DNA of 64,000 bases from Opitutales bacterium UBA2995 (GTDB lineage: Bacteria; Verrucomicrobiota; Verrucomicrobiia; Opitutales; UBA2995), in contig DDZZ01000063.1 in NCBI GenBank assembly GCA_002346535.1, positions 1-64,000 on the forward strand, given 5' to 3'. Shown here in pieces: positions 16,801-26,386 of the stretch. The position numbers and the translations under genes were made by a program. The notes under the pieces are model-generated. The model was not told the DNA's origin. It worked only from the letters and a program-made list of their open reading frames with translations, and searched no databases. Position 1 is the first letter of the stretch. Each line of letters begins with the position of its first letter.

Positions 16801-16883
16801 ATCAATTTCATTGCCTCAAAGGTGAAGCTCCTGTTTTTAGGGGCCTCCGTGTTTTAGTAACCGAGAGGGAATACTACATTTCC

Positions 16884-18749
16884 TTACCAGCGGTAAACCG
16901 CATTAAAGGAAATTTGTCGGGAGCTCGCCGGAACGGAAGGGATTTCCTCGAAATCGCTGTCCCATAAATTTAATACAGCCAAACTCAGTTCCAGGCCATC
17001 TAACGATTCGTCTCTGGGGAACCAGAAAATACCCAAGGAAGATATAACAGCATCATCCGGGGTGCCATCTGTCCTCAACAGATTGTCCTGCTGAATTCGG
17101 AAAACGTTATCCGAACGGATTTCAAATCCCAGCGCCAACTCGTAAATAAAAGCCAACGTGGCGCGGTGTTTTGCAAAATTCAATGCATAGAAACTGGCAT
17201 CGACCAACGCGCTCCCATAATCCTCATCTTTGGAAAGCGCGGTATATCCGGCTACAATTCTCCCCTTATCAAGACGGTATGACAAAAGGAGCTCCAATCC
17301 AGTGGTATCAATATCCACGTTGTTGGCAGTGCGGCCAAATACATCAAATGCAAAAGTCCAATCTACCAGATCCCGATCAGCCCGTAGGAATGCGGCGGCC
17401 TGAAATTGCAAATTCCCTGAACTTGCCAGATACCCCAATTCATAATTGGCGGCTATTTCTCGAACCAGATTGGGATTACCACGAAACAGGCCACCCCCGG
17501 GATTTGAAGCGATGGCCGTATAACCGGGCACTTGGGTGCTTCTCGAAATATCTGCATAAAGCTGCCAGTTTGTTCCTGTAGGAGTTGTCCCACCGGTTGA
17601 GATTCGGGCCATTGGCGACAGTTCACTTGAACCCCGATTGTTATCATCAAAAGAAAGGCCCCCCGAAAAGGTCCAAGGCCGTGCTCCATCATCATCCCAA
17701 TTGGTCTCCAGTATAAAGCCTCCTTTTAGGTAGCTACGGCTTGTAAAGTCCCCAAAGGTCAGCGAGGTTGACTCGATATTATCCTGCAACCATTCAATCC
17801 GGCTCACAAGATTCCACTGCTCCATTGTCCACCCACCTTCAAGGGCGATATCAAAAACTTCCGTGGTGTGCTCAAAGGGATTAAAGGCCCCAAGATCCCG
17901 GCGGTTAAATTCATAGTCGTCCTTATGGCACCGAAAATAGGTACTGACCTGAAAAAATAAATCCTCACTATCAACACGGTGATTGACGAATAATAGATTG
18001 GTCTCCAAGTCCTCAGTTTCCGGTACACCGAATGGAGTGTACATGTTTGGCCAACCAAAAAATTTGCTTTGATGCCCTAAGAATAAATCAGTCTGGCTGT
18101 CACCCTCCTTTCGTTGGGCACGAACACTAATTCTGTCGAATTCGTGATCGCCATCAGCGATCGATCCATCCGATTCCGAGTGAGATACTTCGGCATCTAT
18201 AGCCCATGTCGATCCATCCTCGGCATCCCTGCGATGCGCCCCGTAGGCACTTGCATACCAGTAGCCATCCTCTCCAAAACCGAACGCATATTCTTGATTA
18301 GGCTGAATCGCTCGCCAGCCAAAATGAACCGAACCTACACTCGAATTGAAACCGGAAAATGAATTTGCAGTACCGGTTAGAATCTTAGCCCCTGAAAGCA
18401 TATTAGGGGAAACGGGAATCTCGGCAAAATAATGTCCGGTCTGTGGATCGAATAAGGTGGCTGATCCCACCATAAATCCGGTGTTTTCAAAAATACCGCC
18501 GCGGATCGTTACGTCACCTTGGCTCTCAACAGAATTTCTCGATTGTACATCCACCAAGGGTTCGTACTTTAATCCGGAAACCGGCATCGAATAGGTTGAC
18601 AACGACTCCTCAAGTGCCACACGTTGCCCTACCGCAAAAACCGGATCCAAATCATAAATAGATTCAATAGCCCCTTCCTGAGCAACGGTCACAGAGGCCG
18701 AGCCCAAAACAGCGCATAAAATAAAAAAAATAACTGGATTCTGATACAT
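16884..18749 (-). CDS. TonB-dependent outer-membrane receptor
   Basis: 621 residues with a signal peptide (first about 23 residues ending SVTVAQ). A plug-like domain covers about residues 40-160, including VTIRGGIFENTGFMVG and the GTANSFSGFNSSVGSVHF end. The remainder is a beta barrel of alternating aromatic/acidic strands closing with FNAVYRW, an aromatic end as expected for BAM-dependent insertion. The size and layout resemble small BtuB/FepA-type receptors, but the substrate is not evident. No canonical TonB box is obvious near the N-terminus (YDLDPVFAVG is the best candidate). It is divergent from the thioredoxin-like gene. Confidence 0.85.
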   Translation of the reverse strand: MYQNPVIFFILCAVLGSASVTVAQEGAIESIYDLDPVFAVGQRVALEESLSTYSMPVSGLKYEPLVDVQSRNSVESQGDVTIRGGIFENTGFMVGSATLFDPQTGHYFAEIPVSPNMLSGAKILTGTANSFSGFNSSVGSVHFGWRAIQPNQEYAFGFGEDGYWYASAYGAHRRDAEDGSTWAIDAEVSHSESDGSIADGDHEFDRISVRAQRKEGDSQTDLFLGHQSKFFGWPNMYTPFGVPETEDLETNLLFVNHRVDSEDLFFQVSTYFRCHKDDYEFNRRDLGAFNPFEHTTEVFDIALEGGWTMEQWNLVSRIEWLQDNIESTSLTFGDFTSRSYLKGGFILETNWDDDGARPWTFSGGLSFDDNNRGSSELSPMARISTGGTTPTGTNWQLYADISRSTQVPGYTAIASNPGGGLFRGNPNLVREIAANYELGYLASSGNLQFQAAAFLRADRDLVDWTFAFDVFGRTANNVDIDTTGLELLLSYRLDKGRIVAGYTALSKDEDYGSALVDASFYALNFAKHRATLAFIYELALGFEIRSDNVFRIQQDNLLRTDGTPDDAVISSLGIFWFPRDESLDGLELSLAVLNLWDSDFEEIPSVPASSRQISFNAVYRW

Positions 18750-18862
18750 AAAACCCCATAGATGAAGTAGCTAACTTTTCGAAGTTCAATGAAATTGTTA
18801 ATTATTTTTATCGATTTGCTTAACAAATTTTTACTGAAACTTGTGATTAATCAACCTGTCCC

Positions 18863-19393
18863 GTGGATAGGTGGGGGAAACCTACCAAAAATACTGTGAT
18901 AATTCAGAAAGCTTTTCTCGTTCCCCTCATTTTCTTCGTGGCTAGCTCTCTTTATGCACAGACTGCCCTGGATCTTATTCCAGATGAGTTGGTCAATGCA
19001 AATGGAGAGGTACATGAGGCCAAACTGGATGGGAAATTCGTCGGAATATACTTTTCCGCATCCTGGTGCCCTCCATGCCAATTCTTCTCACCCGAATTGG
19101 TGAAATTTCGTAATGAAAACAAAGAAGACTTTGAGGTTATCTATGTCAGCTCCGATGTTTCGGTAAAAGAGCAGTATAAATACATGAAAAAAATGAAGGC
19201 TGAATTTGGAGCCGTTCCCTACAAAGGGGAAACTTCGCGGAAGCTTGCCCAGGCATTTCATGTACGCTATCTACCGACCTTGGTAATCGTGTCACCCGAA
19301 GGGAAAGTCCTAACCATGGATGGTCGGGGAGACATCAACCGGCTTAAAAACTCGGCCCTGACCAATTGGAAGTCGAATTTAAATAATCCTTAA
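18863..19393 (+). CDS. Exported thioredoxin-like (nucleoredoxin/TlpA type) protein
   Basis: 176 residues from the GTG at 18863. A second GTG at 18896 would give a more compact signal peptide (VIIQKAFLVPLIFFVASSLYAQ), and either may be used. The thioredoxin fold has SASWCPPCQFF (CPPC at about residues 69-72), a central helix region with VSSDVSVKEQY and the cis-proline loop YLPTLVIVSPEGKV. The CPPC plus the VSSD wording is typical of nucleoredoxin/tryparedoxin-like proteins. It is probably a periplasmic thiol reductase. Divergently transcribed from the TonB receptor with about 110 bases between them. Confidence 0.85.
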   Translation: MDRWGKPTKNTVIIQKAFLVPLIFFVASSLYAQTALDLIPDELVNANGEVHEAKLDGKFVGIYFSASWCPPCQFFSPELVKFRNENKEDFEVIYVSSDVSVKEQYKYMKKMKAEFGAVPYKGETSRKLAQAFHVRYLPTLVIVSPEGKVLTMDGRGDINRLKNSALTNWKSNLNNP

Positions 19394-19445
19394 ATTTGCT
19401 ACCAACCAACTTTAACAGCGAGGATTATTTAAACACTTTTACGGC

Positions 19446-20339
19446 ATGCTAAACCGCGTCGACGTCTTGTGTATAGGCCAAGCCTGCTGGGATCTAAATT
19501 TTCACACGGAGTGCTTTCCCAGAACCGATGAAAAGACCCATGCACATACACTTATCAGCGAAGGCGGAGGCCCAGCCGCAAATGCTTCCTATTGCATCGC
19601 CTCTTGGGGAGGGAAAGCGGCCTTTGTTGGTTCATTCGGCAAAGACCATTTCGGCCAAAAACACCTGTATGACTTGAAATCCGCCGGAGTTAATGTATCC
19701 CGTACCTTAAATTCCAATACAGATACTTCTTTATCAAGTATCTGGGTAAACGGTGAGGGAAGCCGGAGTATCATTAATTATAGAGATGGAAAGGAAACGA
19801 ATGACTTGGATGTAAGCGGATTCGAGCCGACCTGTTTACTTGTAGATGGACACGAACATTCCGCTTCCTTGAAAGCTCTGCAGGAATATCCGAACGTACC
19901 TTCCATTCTGGACGCTGGATCCTGGCGGGAAGAAACCAAAAACCTGTCCGAAAAGGTAACCTACCTGATAGCATCCAATGCTTTTGCAAAAGATGCATCG
20001 GGATCGGAAAACCCGGAGGACTGGATAAAATGTCTCTCACCAAATGCACCCTACGTGGCAATAACCAATGGACCAACCGGCGTATATTGGAAAGATCCCA
20101 AGTGCCTAAAAGGACACATTGAAGCGGCACAAGCCTTTGCAATAGATACAACTGGAGCCGGCGATATTTTTCATGCTGCTTTCGCTCTGGAAATTGCAAG
20201 CAACCATAGCTTTTACGGATGCTTGTGTTGGGCAAACGCCGTAGCCGGACTATCCGTAAGCCAATATGGGGGCCGGACATCCTGCCCCAAACCCTTTGAT
20301 CTACCTTCGCTTGGATTACTGGAATCTGTTCCTGAATGA
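19446..20339 (+). CDS. PfkB-family carbohydrate kinase
   Basis: 297 residues with both PfkB signatures. The glycine-rich N-terminal SEGGGPAANASYCIASWGGK (about residues 38-57) binds the sugar; AIDTTGAGDIFHAAFALE (about residues 230-247) holds the anion hole and catalytic aspartate. The family phosphorylates sugars or nucleosides such as ribose, fructose, KDG or adenosine; the exact substrate cannot be told. It ends overlapping the start of the MenH-like hydrolase by 4 bases (ATGA), so the two are co-translated. No regulator lies nearby. Confidence 0.88.
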   Translation: MLNRVDVLCIGQACWDLNFHTECFPRTDEKTHAHTLISEGGGPAANASYCIASWGGKAAFVGSFGKDHFGQKHLYDLKSAGVNVSRTLNSNTDTSLSSIWVNGEGSRSIINYRDGKETNDLDVSGFEPTCLLVDGHEHSASLKALQEYPNVPSILDAGSWREETKNLSEKVTYLIASNAFAKDASGSENPEDWIKCLSPNAPYVAITNGPTGVYWKDPKCLKGHIEAAQAFAIDTTGAGDIFHAAFALEIASNHSFYGCLCWANAVAGLSVSQYGGRTSCPKPFDLPSLGLLESVPE

Positions 20340-21139
20340 TCGGTGTTATTCAGCGCTGGAAAGGTAAATTCAATTATCCAAAGATTATATCCCTTCACGG
20401 ATTTCTCGGCAACGGAAGTGACTTTAAAATTGTTGCGGATAACTTGGGCAACTTTTCAGAAATAGTCGCTCCCGACTTCCCGGATTATCTCACCGATAAA
20501 CCAGAAGAAGGTTCAAGCTGGGATCAAACACTCTCAATGCTGAAAAGACTTCTGAAAAACGAGGCGCCTAAACAAAAGATTGTCTTGCTCGGTTATTCAA
20601 TGGGAGGACGGATCGCGCTACAATTCGCATTGCAGTTCCCCCAAATAATCGAAGCGCTTATTTTAATTGGAAGCACTCCCGGCATTGTGAATCAGAAGGA
20701 GCGTAACAAACGGAGGACGGAAGACTCCAAACTTGCACATAAACTTAGGACTCAATCTTACCCGAAGTTTCTGGAGTATTGGCTCAACCAACCCCTTATC
20801 AAATCACAACAAAACATTCCCCTGCCATACCTGGGCGAAATGTTAGAGTCCCGGCAAAGAAACAATCCACAAACCCTTGCCCATTATCTCTCCATCCTTG
20901 GAACAGGATCTATGCCCAGTGCATGGGGAGATTTGCATCGGTGCAATTTCCCTACTTTGCTGGTTACAGGAAAAAAGGATAAAAAGTTCACAACTATTGC
21001 TGATAAAATGCTCAGAACACTTCCTAATGCATCCCACAAGGTCATAAAGGGATCCGGTCACGCACCGTGTTTTGAGAACGCAAAGGACTTCGGCAGTTGC
21101 CTGGATACGTTTCTAAGCAGTTTAAAAAATGGTTCATAG
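20336..21139 (+). CDS. MenH-like alpha/beta hydrolase
   Basis: 267 residues with an alpha/beta-hydrolase fold: oxyanion region SLHGFLGNGSDF (about residues 20-31), nucleophile elbow GYSMGGRIALQFA (serine about residue 86), an aspartate in VTGKKDKKF, and catalytic His in GSGHAPCFEN (about residue 241). The order, the short cap and the PDFPDYL motif resemble MenH (SHCHC synthase in menaquinone synthesis), but no other men genes are in the window, so the specific reaction is an inference. It overlaps the PfkB kinase gene by 4 bases. Confidence 0.75.
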   Translation: MIGVIQRWKGKFNYPKIISLHGFLGNGSDFKIVADNLGNFSEIVAPDFPDYLTDKPEEGSSWDQTLSMLKRLLKNEAPKQKIVLLGYSMGGRIALQFALQFPQIIEALILIGSTPGIVNQKERNKRRTEDSKLAHKLRTQSYPKFLEYWLNQPLIKSQQNIPLPYLGEMLESRQRNNPQTLAHYLSILGTGSMPSAWGDLHRCNFPTLLVTGKKDKKFTTIADKMLRTLPNASHKVIKGSGHAPCFENAKDFGSCLDTFLSSLKNGS

Positions 21140-21217
21140 AAATATTTCGTCGTTGATCCGGCCCATCAAAAAACCCTTTTATGGTCCTTCATCTCAATTG
21201 ATCAGATCCGTTTTAGC

Positions 21218-21871
21218 ATGAAGTTTTTCCGGCAAATAAGAAACATTATTTGGGATTGGAACGGAACCCTTGTGGATGACGTAGATCTCTGCGTCACTTT
21301 AATCAATGATATTCGAGCCCGAAGATCGCTTCCGGCAATGAACCTCAACGATTACAAGGAAGCATTCAATTTCCCGGTCAGGGATTATTACCAAAGAATT
21401 GGATTTGATTTTGCAAAAGACTCATTTGAGCAGCTAAGCCGGGAGTTTATCGAGGGTTACGAAAACGGGCGGCAATCCTTGAGTCTTCATTCAGATGCCA
21501 TTGCAGCATTGGAATATTTTAGACAAAGAAAAATCCCGCAATGCTTACTGTCAGCGACTCAATTGCAGTCTTTGGAGTACGCGCTGAAAGACCACAAAAT
21601 CGCGCATTACTTCAATTCCGTTTTGGGATTGGACCATCACTATGCCGATAATAAGACACACCTGGGAAGACAGTGGCTACAAAGAAACAACATATCAAAG
21701 AATCAAGTTCTTTTTATCGGCGATACATTACATGACCTGGAGGTTGCTCAAGCTATGGGAATAAACTGCGTGTTAATTGCTTCAGGTCACCACAATTACG
21801 AAAGGCTGAGGTCATCAAATTCAATAGTGTTGTACAATTTGAAAGGGGTAATCGATATTTTCGAGAAATAA
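21218..21871 (+). CDS. HAD-family phosphatase (PGP-like) with DWNGT motif
   Basis: 217 residues of the haloacid dehalogenase superfamily. Motif I is IIWDWNGTLVDD (nucleophile Asp13), motif II LLSATQ, motif III lysine around KTHLGRQW and motif IV FIGDTLHDLEVAQAMG. The cap is the helical type of phosphoglycolate phosphatases. Motif I has Asn15 where most family members carry the acid/base aspartate (DxDGT), a variant also found in other bacterial HAD proteins with DWNGTL. It follows the MenH-like gene by 78 bases, probably in one transcript. The substrate is unknown. Confidence 0.85.
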   Translation: MKFFRQIRNIIWDWNGTLVDDVDLCVTLINDIRARRSLPAMNLNDYKEAFNFPVRDYYQRIGFDFAKDSFEQLSREFIEGYENGRQSLSLHSDAIAALEYFRQRKIPQCLLSATQLQSLEYALKDHKIAHYFNSVLGLDHHYADNKTHLGRQWLQRNNISKNQVLFIGDTLHDLEVAQAMGINCVLIASGHHNYERLRSSNSIVLYNLKGVIDIFEK

Positions 21872-21922
21872 ATTAATTGTGCATCCGATATCTTGATACG
21901 TACCGCTAAATGAAGAAAAACT

Positions 21923-21984
21923 ATGCCTGCTAAAAAAGCATCCAGAAAAAAGGCAGCCAAAAAGCTGCTAAGAAAAAGAAGTAA
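21923..21984 (+). pseudogene. Tiny lysine/alanine-rich protein with a one-base frameshift
   Basis: From the ATG at 21923 the frame reads MPAKKASRKKAAKK and then leaves the Lys/Ala pattern. If the run of five A at 21959-21963 is taken as six, it becomes KKAAKKAAKKKK followed at once by a TAA at 21982-21984 and then a hairpin terminator. This looks like a short basic protein similar to histone H1-like tails of verrucomicrobial and chlamydial proteins. The actual in-frame product runs 40 codons to 22045, through the terminator stem, which is unnatural. It is either a real deletion or a homopolymer sequencing error. Confidence 0.5.
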
Positions 21985-22009
21985 CTTTCAAAAATTCCAA
22001 TTAATCAAA

Positions 22010-22037
22010 AGATCGGCTTTGACCGGTCTTTTTCTTT
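22010..22037 (+). terminator. Rho-independent terminator
   Basis: Stem AGATCGG (22010-22016) pairs with CCGGTCT (22023-22029) around a 6-base loop, followed by TTTTTCTTT. It lies 25 bases after the expected stop of the lysine-rich gene, supporting that gene's reconstructed end. Confidence 0.75.
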
Positions 22038-22105
22038 ACTTATAATTCGTATGGAAACGCAAATAAGGGTGGACAATCCAAAAGAAATGATTCCCATTCA
22101 ACTCT

Positions 22106-22348
22106 GTGAGTTCGTATGAAGAAAAGACAGCCAACTTCGGGAATCCGATAGTAAATCTTATTTGGACAGGTTTGGTATTTCTGTTTTTTGCATGGATACT
22201 TAGGCCCCATGTTCCCGCACAGACGGAACTCTTAGGCTGGGCCGGTTCTGCATTTGCATCCATCGCTCTAACAATCACCTTTTATCTGTGTATAAACATG
22301 TTTCGTGTTTGTCTGAACGACTACAAGGATTTTAAGAATAAAAGATAA
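22106..22348 (+). CDS. Small two-helix membrane protein, unknown function
   Basis: 80 residues from a GTG at 22106. Two hydrophobic helices are visible, about residues 15-33 (PIVNLIWTGLVFLFFAWIL) and 42-65 (LLGWAGSAFASIALTITFYLCINMF), with a charged tail ending KDFKNKR. This is a convincing inner-membrane layout, but I do not recognise the family. It is convergent with tatC, 48 bases away. Start choice is uncertain because no ATG or ribosome-binding site is present. Confidence 0.5.
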   Translation: MSSYEEKTANFGNPIVNLIWTGLVFLFFAWILRPHVPAQTELLGWAGSAFASIALTITFYLCINMFRVCLNDYKDFKNKR

Positions 22349-22396
22349 ATAACCGCAGTTGTTCGTCCTCCGCCTGACTCTTCACCCACCTATCTC

Positions 22397-23251
22397 CTAG
22401 TCTTCGGAATCTTCATCCTCGTCCCAGCTGCCGAATTCAGCTTCATACGCCTTTTGCTTTCGTCTTTCGATAAATTTTCCCATAAAAATCGAAAGCTCAT
22501 AAAGTAATACCAAGGGACCGGCCATCAACAATTGGGTAAAAGGATCGGCAGTTGGCGTAATAAACGCAGCCATGACAAAAATGATCACAACCGCATAACG
22601 ACGGAAGGATCTGAGCTGCTCTGAAGAAAGTATGCCTACGTAAATAAGGATGGCAATTATGAGTGGGAATTCGAAGCTCAAACCAACGCCAAGCACCATC
22701 CACAGCAACAAACTGATGTAACGATCAGCGGCCCACATCAGATCGATCCCCATCAGATTATTCAAGTAAATCGAAACATTCAAGGCGGACGGAACTAACA
22801 CAAAGTAACTGAACACACACCCGAGGCATAACAAAAACAAAGCTACCAAGGCTCCGGGTAACAGGGCCCGCTTTTCCTTTTGGCTAAGCCCAGGGGCGAT
22901 AAAGGACGATGCAAAATATAAAATAAAAGGGGAGGATAACCCCATCCCAACCAAAAAGCCCATTTGCAACAGGAAAGAGAAGATTCCAAATGGACCAGTC
23001 GTAACCAGCACCTCAGTTACGCCATTGTTTTCCATCGCCCGTTCCAGCGGAAGACGCAACAGACGATTAATATCACGAAAGAAGGCTGCTACCAGCATAA
23101 ATGAGATCAGGAACGCAGCAGCAGACTTAAAGAGAACCACCCTTAACTCATCCAAGTGCTCAAGAAAGGTCATATGGCCTTCCTGAACCGTCTCCTCGAG
23201 AAGGGCTACATCTTCGTCCTCATGGCGGACGATTTTCTCATCTTCTTCCAT
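22397..23251 (-). CDS. tatC: Sec-independent protein translocase TatC
   Basis: 284 residues with six membrane helices. The TatC hallmark MTFLEHLDELRVVLFKS is at about residues 28-44, which binds the twin-arginine signal. An acidic N-terminal extension (MEEDEKIVRHEDEDVALLEE) and an acidic C-terminal tail are longer than in many TatC proteins. TatC forms the receptor core of the Tat pathway for folded proteins. At least two Tat-type substrates are in this window (adenosine deaminase at 32196-33800 and the DUF1552 protein at 55229-56566). No tatA is adjacent. Confidence 0.95.
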   Translation of the reverse strand: MEEDEKIVRHEDEDVALLEETVQEGHMTFLEHLDELRVVLFKSAAAFLISFMLVAAFFRDINRLLRLPLERAMENNGVTEVLVTTGPFGIFSFLLQMGFLVGMGLSSPFILYFASSFIAPGLSQKEKRALLPGALVALFLLCLGCVFSYFVLVPSALNVSIYLNNLMGIDLMWAADRYISLLLWMVLGVGLSFEFPLIIAILIYVGILSSEQLRSFRRYAVVIIFVMAAFITPTADPFTQLLMAGPLVLLYELSIFMGKFIERRKQKAYEAEFGSWDEDEDSED

Positions 23252-23436
23252 TTAAAAACGTTCCAAGAAACAGGTTGATCGGAAAACAGCAACCCCCGAG
23301 TTGCCTATCATAAACATAAGGTTTCGCGCACTTCCTTAACCATTGACAGAAAAAAATCCTTTGGTTCAATTGCGCCTTTTCTCACGGGGTGGGTGCCTCT
23401 CAGAGAATCGCTTTAACCACAGAATTCTCCAATAAC

Positions 23437-26187
23437 ATGGCTAAAAAAGTCAGTAAAAAGCAAGCAAGCAAAGCCAAAGCTCCCAAATACGTTTACTCCT
23501 GGGGAGGAGGCAAAGCGGACGGCAATGGTTCAATGAAAGCCCTGTTGGGCGGCAAAGGCGCAAACCTCGCGGAAATGGATAGAATCGGTCTCCCAGTACC
23601 TGCGGGCTTTACCGTCACCACCGAAGTTTGCACAGCTTATTACGAAAATAACCGCACTTACCCGGCTGCCCTTGAAGGTCAGGTTAAAGCAGGAATCAAA
23701 AAGATTGAAAAGGTCATGGACACAAAGTTTGGAAACGCCAAGGACTTTCCGCTTCTCCTGGCAGTAAGATCGGGTGCTCGCGATTCCATGCCGGGCATGA
23801 TGGATACTATTTTAAACCTGGGATTAAATGACGAAACCGTCCTTGCCCTCGAAAAAGCCACCGGCAATCCCCGCTTCGCATGGGACTGCTACCGCCGCTT
23901 CATTCAAATGTATGGCGATGTCGTGCTCGGTGTTCAAAAACTTCCACACGAAGATCACGAACCGTTCGAAGTAGTCATCGAACACGCGAAAAAAGACCTG
24001 TTGGGAAATGTCGATGCGGAGGATACAGAATTTTCTGCAGACGACCTCAAGGTGGTGATCGACCGGATGATGAAGCTCGTTAAAAAACGCACGGGCAAAG
24101 ATTTTCCTAGTGATCCGTGGGAGCAGCTAGACGGGGCAGTGAGCGCAGTTTTTGGATCTTGGATGAATGACCGAGCCATTGTCTACCGTCGTAAATATAA
24201 CATCCCTGCAGAGTGGGGTACAGCCGTAAACGTCCAAGCGATGGTATTCGGTAATACCGGCGACGAATCGGGCTCAGGCGTGTCCTTTACTCGCGACCCT
24301 GCTACCGGGGAAAAAGTCCTCTACGGAGAGTTCCTCATGAACGCTCAAGGCGAAGATGTGGTTGCTGGAGTGCGGACTCCATACGCGGTCGCCGAACTTG
24401 CCCAGGTGCAGCCATCGTCTCTCAAAGAATTGCATCGAATCTGCAAGGTACTGGAAAAGCGTTTTAAAGACATGCAGGACTTTGAGTTTACTATCCAAGA
24501 TGGAAAAGTCTTCATGCTTCAAACCCGCAACGGAAAGCGTACCGGAGTAGCGGCAGTTCGCATCGCCTGTGAGATGGTCAAAGAAAGACTGATAAATTGG
24601 AAGACCGCTGTAGGTCGTGTTCCGGCAGAACAGCTCGAACAAGTGCTGGCGCCGATCTTCGATGCCCAGGCAGTAAAGTCAGCCAAGCAAATTGCTTCCG
24701 GTCTCCCAGCTGGCCCTGGGGCCGCAACAGGACAAATTTATTTTAATGCAGAACGCGCGGTTGAAGCGGCCGAAAAAGGCCGGCGCGTTCTTCTGGTTCG
24801 CGTTGAAACCTCGCCGGAAGATTTGCGCGGTATGATCGCGGCCGAAGGTATCCTGACGGCAAGGGGCGGAGTTTCTTCCCACGCGGCTCTGGTTGCTCGC
24901 CAAATGGGCAAGATCTGTGTTTGCGGCGCGTCGGAGCTGCAAATTGATTACGAAAAGCGCAGATTGAAGGTTGGTAGAAAAACTTACAAAGAAGGTGATT
25001 TTCTTTCCATTGATGGGACTGCGGGCACCGTTTACGACAGCGAAGTGAAGACCGCTCCTTCGGAAGTTCTCCAAGGACTTTTGAAGAATAACAAGAAAGC
25101 CCAAAAAAGCGGCACCTATCAAAATTACATGAAGCTAATGGGCTGGTGTAAAAAGGTAACGCGACTGTCGGTTCGTACCAACGCCGATACACCTGAACAA
25201 GCCAAACAGGCAATTGCCTTCGGAGCAGTCGGTATTGGGCTCACCCGTACCGAGCACATGTTCTTTGAAGGTGACCGAATCGACGCGATGCGCGAAATGA
25301 TTCTAGCTGATACTCTAAAGGACCGGGAGAAAGCGCTTAAGAAACTGCTTTCCCATCAACGCAAAGACTTTTATGGAATCTTTAAGGCGCTGAAAGGTTA
25401 CCCTGCTACCATTCGCCTCCTGGATCCACCGCTCCATGAATTCCTGCCGCACACCAGAGAGCAGCAACTCGACCTCGCCAAGAAACTTAAAATTCCAGTC
25501 GAGACCATCATGAATCGGGTTCACGACCTGCATGAATTTAACCCTATGCTGGGATTCCGTGGTTGCCGCCTCGGAGTCAAATACCCCGAGATCACTCGCA
25601 TGCAGGCAAGAGCCATTCTGGAAGCTGCAGCTGACGCCAATAAACGCGGGTTGAAGGCCAAACCAGAAATCATGATTCCCCTAGTCGGATTCAAGAAGGA
25701 GCTCGATATGCAAGTGGCAATTCTTCACGAAGTAGCTGCCGATGTTAAGAAACGCAAAAAACTCCGTTCCTTGAACTACCAAGTGGGAACTATGATCGAG
25801 GTGCCACGTGGTGCTTTAACAGCTGACGAAATCGCCAAGACTGCAGAATTTTTCAGCTTCGGAACCAATGATCTCACCCAAACAACCATGGGTATGTCTC
25901 GCGACGATTCCGGTTCTTTCCTGGGTGCCTATCAGGAAGGAGATATCATGGCCACAGATCCTTTTGCATCCATCGACCAGTCCGGAGTTGGACAACTCAT
26001 GGAAATCGCAATAGAGAAAGGCCGTGCGACCAACCCGGATATCAAGCTGGGAATCTGTGGAGAACACGGCGGTGATCCGGATTCAGTCAAATTCTGCCAC
26101 CGTGCAGGTCTGGCTTACGTATCCTGCTCGCCCTACCGGGTACCTGTTGCTCGTCTTGCAGCCGCTCAAGCGGCATTGGAGGACTAA
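23437..26187 (+). CDS. ppdK: Pyruvate, phosphate dikinase
   Basis: PPDK interconverts pyruvate, ATP and Pi with PEP, AMP and PPi. 916 residues from the ATG at 23437 (MAKKVSKKQ); the frame runs 16 codons further upstream without a better start. The N-terminal ATP-grasp domain has LLGGKGANLAEMDRIGLPVP. The phosphohistidine domain is GGVSSHAALVARQMGK (His about residue 482). The C-terminal PEP-binding barrel contains GFRGCRLGVKYPEI, GTMIEVPRGAL, FFSFGTNDLTQTTMG and GICGEHGGDP, with the catalytic cysteine in YVSCSPYRVP. Complete, with its own terminator. Together with enolase it suggests reversible lower glycolysis with PPi economy. Confidence 0.97.
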   Translation: MAKKVSKKQASKAKAPKYVYSWGGGKADGNGSMKALLGGKGANLAEMDRIGLPVPAGFTVTTEVCTAYYENNRTYPAALEGQVKAGIKKIEKVMDTKFGNAKDFPLLLAVRSGARDSMPGMMDTILNLGLNDETVLALEKATGNPRFAWDCYRRFIQMYGDVVLGVQKLPHEDHEPFEVVIEHAKKDLLGNVDAEDTEFSADDLKVVIDRMMKLVKKRTGKDFPSDPWEQLDGAVSAVFGSWMNDRAIVYRRKYNIPAEWGTAVNVQAMVFGNTGDESGSGVSFTRDPATGEKVLYGEFLMNAQGEDVVAGVRTPYAVAELAQVQPSSLKELHRICKVLEKRFKDMQDFEFTIQDGKVFMLQTRNGKRTGVAAVRIACEMVKERLINWKTAVGRVPAEQLEQVLAPIFDAQAVKSAKQIASGLPAGPGAATGQIYFNAERAVEAAEKGRRVLLVRVETSPEDLRGMIAAEGILTARGGVSSHAALVARQMGKICVCGASELQIDYEKRRLKVGRKTYKEGDFLSIDGTAGTVYDSEVKTAPSEVLQGLLKNNKKAQKSGTYQNYMKLMGWCKKVTRLSVRTNADTPEQAKQAIAFGAVGIGLTRTEHMFFEGDRIDAMREMILADTLKDREKALKKLLSHQRKDFYGIFKALKGYPATIRLLDPPLHEFLPHTREQQLDLAKKLKIPVETIMNRVHDLHEFNPMLGFRGCRLGVKYPEITRMQARAILEAAADANKRGLKAKPEIMIPLVGFKKELDMQVAILHEVAADVKKRKKLRSLNYQVGTMIEVPRGALTADEIAKTAEFFSFGTNDLTQTTMGMSRDDSGSFLGAYQEGDIMATDPFASIDQSGVGQLMEIAIEKGRATNPDIKLGICGEHGGDPDSVKFCHRAGLAYVSCSPYRVPVARLAAAQAALED

Positions 26188-26211
26188 ACCCAGGCGATTA
26201 CGATCCATTTC

Positions 26212-26247
26212 AAAAAGCCCTTCCAATTTCCTGGAAGGGCTTTTTTA
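26212..26247 (+). terminator. Strong Rho-independent terminator after ppdK
   Basis: A 13-bp stem, AAAAGCCCTTCCA against TGGAAGGGCTTTT, with a short loop and a trailing T run, starts about 25 bases after the ppdK stop. Confidence 0.92.
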
Positions 26248-26386
26248 TTCCAATCACCCAAAATTAGAGTGGAAGGGAGCTTGCTCCTCGCCAACATACA
26301 AATTCAAATTGTGAAGACCCTGTTGAAACACCCTCCGTCCCTTTGACATCTTCCACCGATGTGAGAAATATGGACCTCCTTTAATC

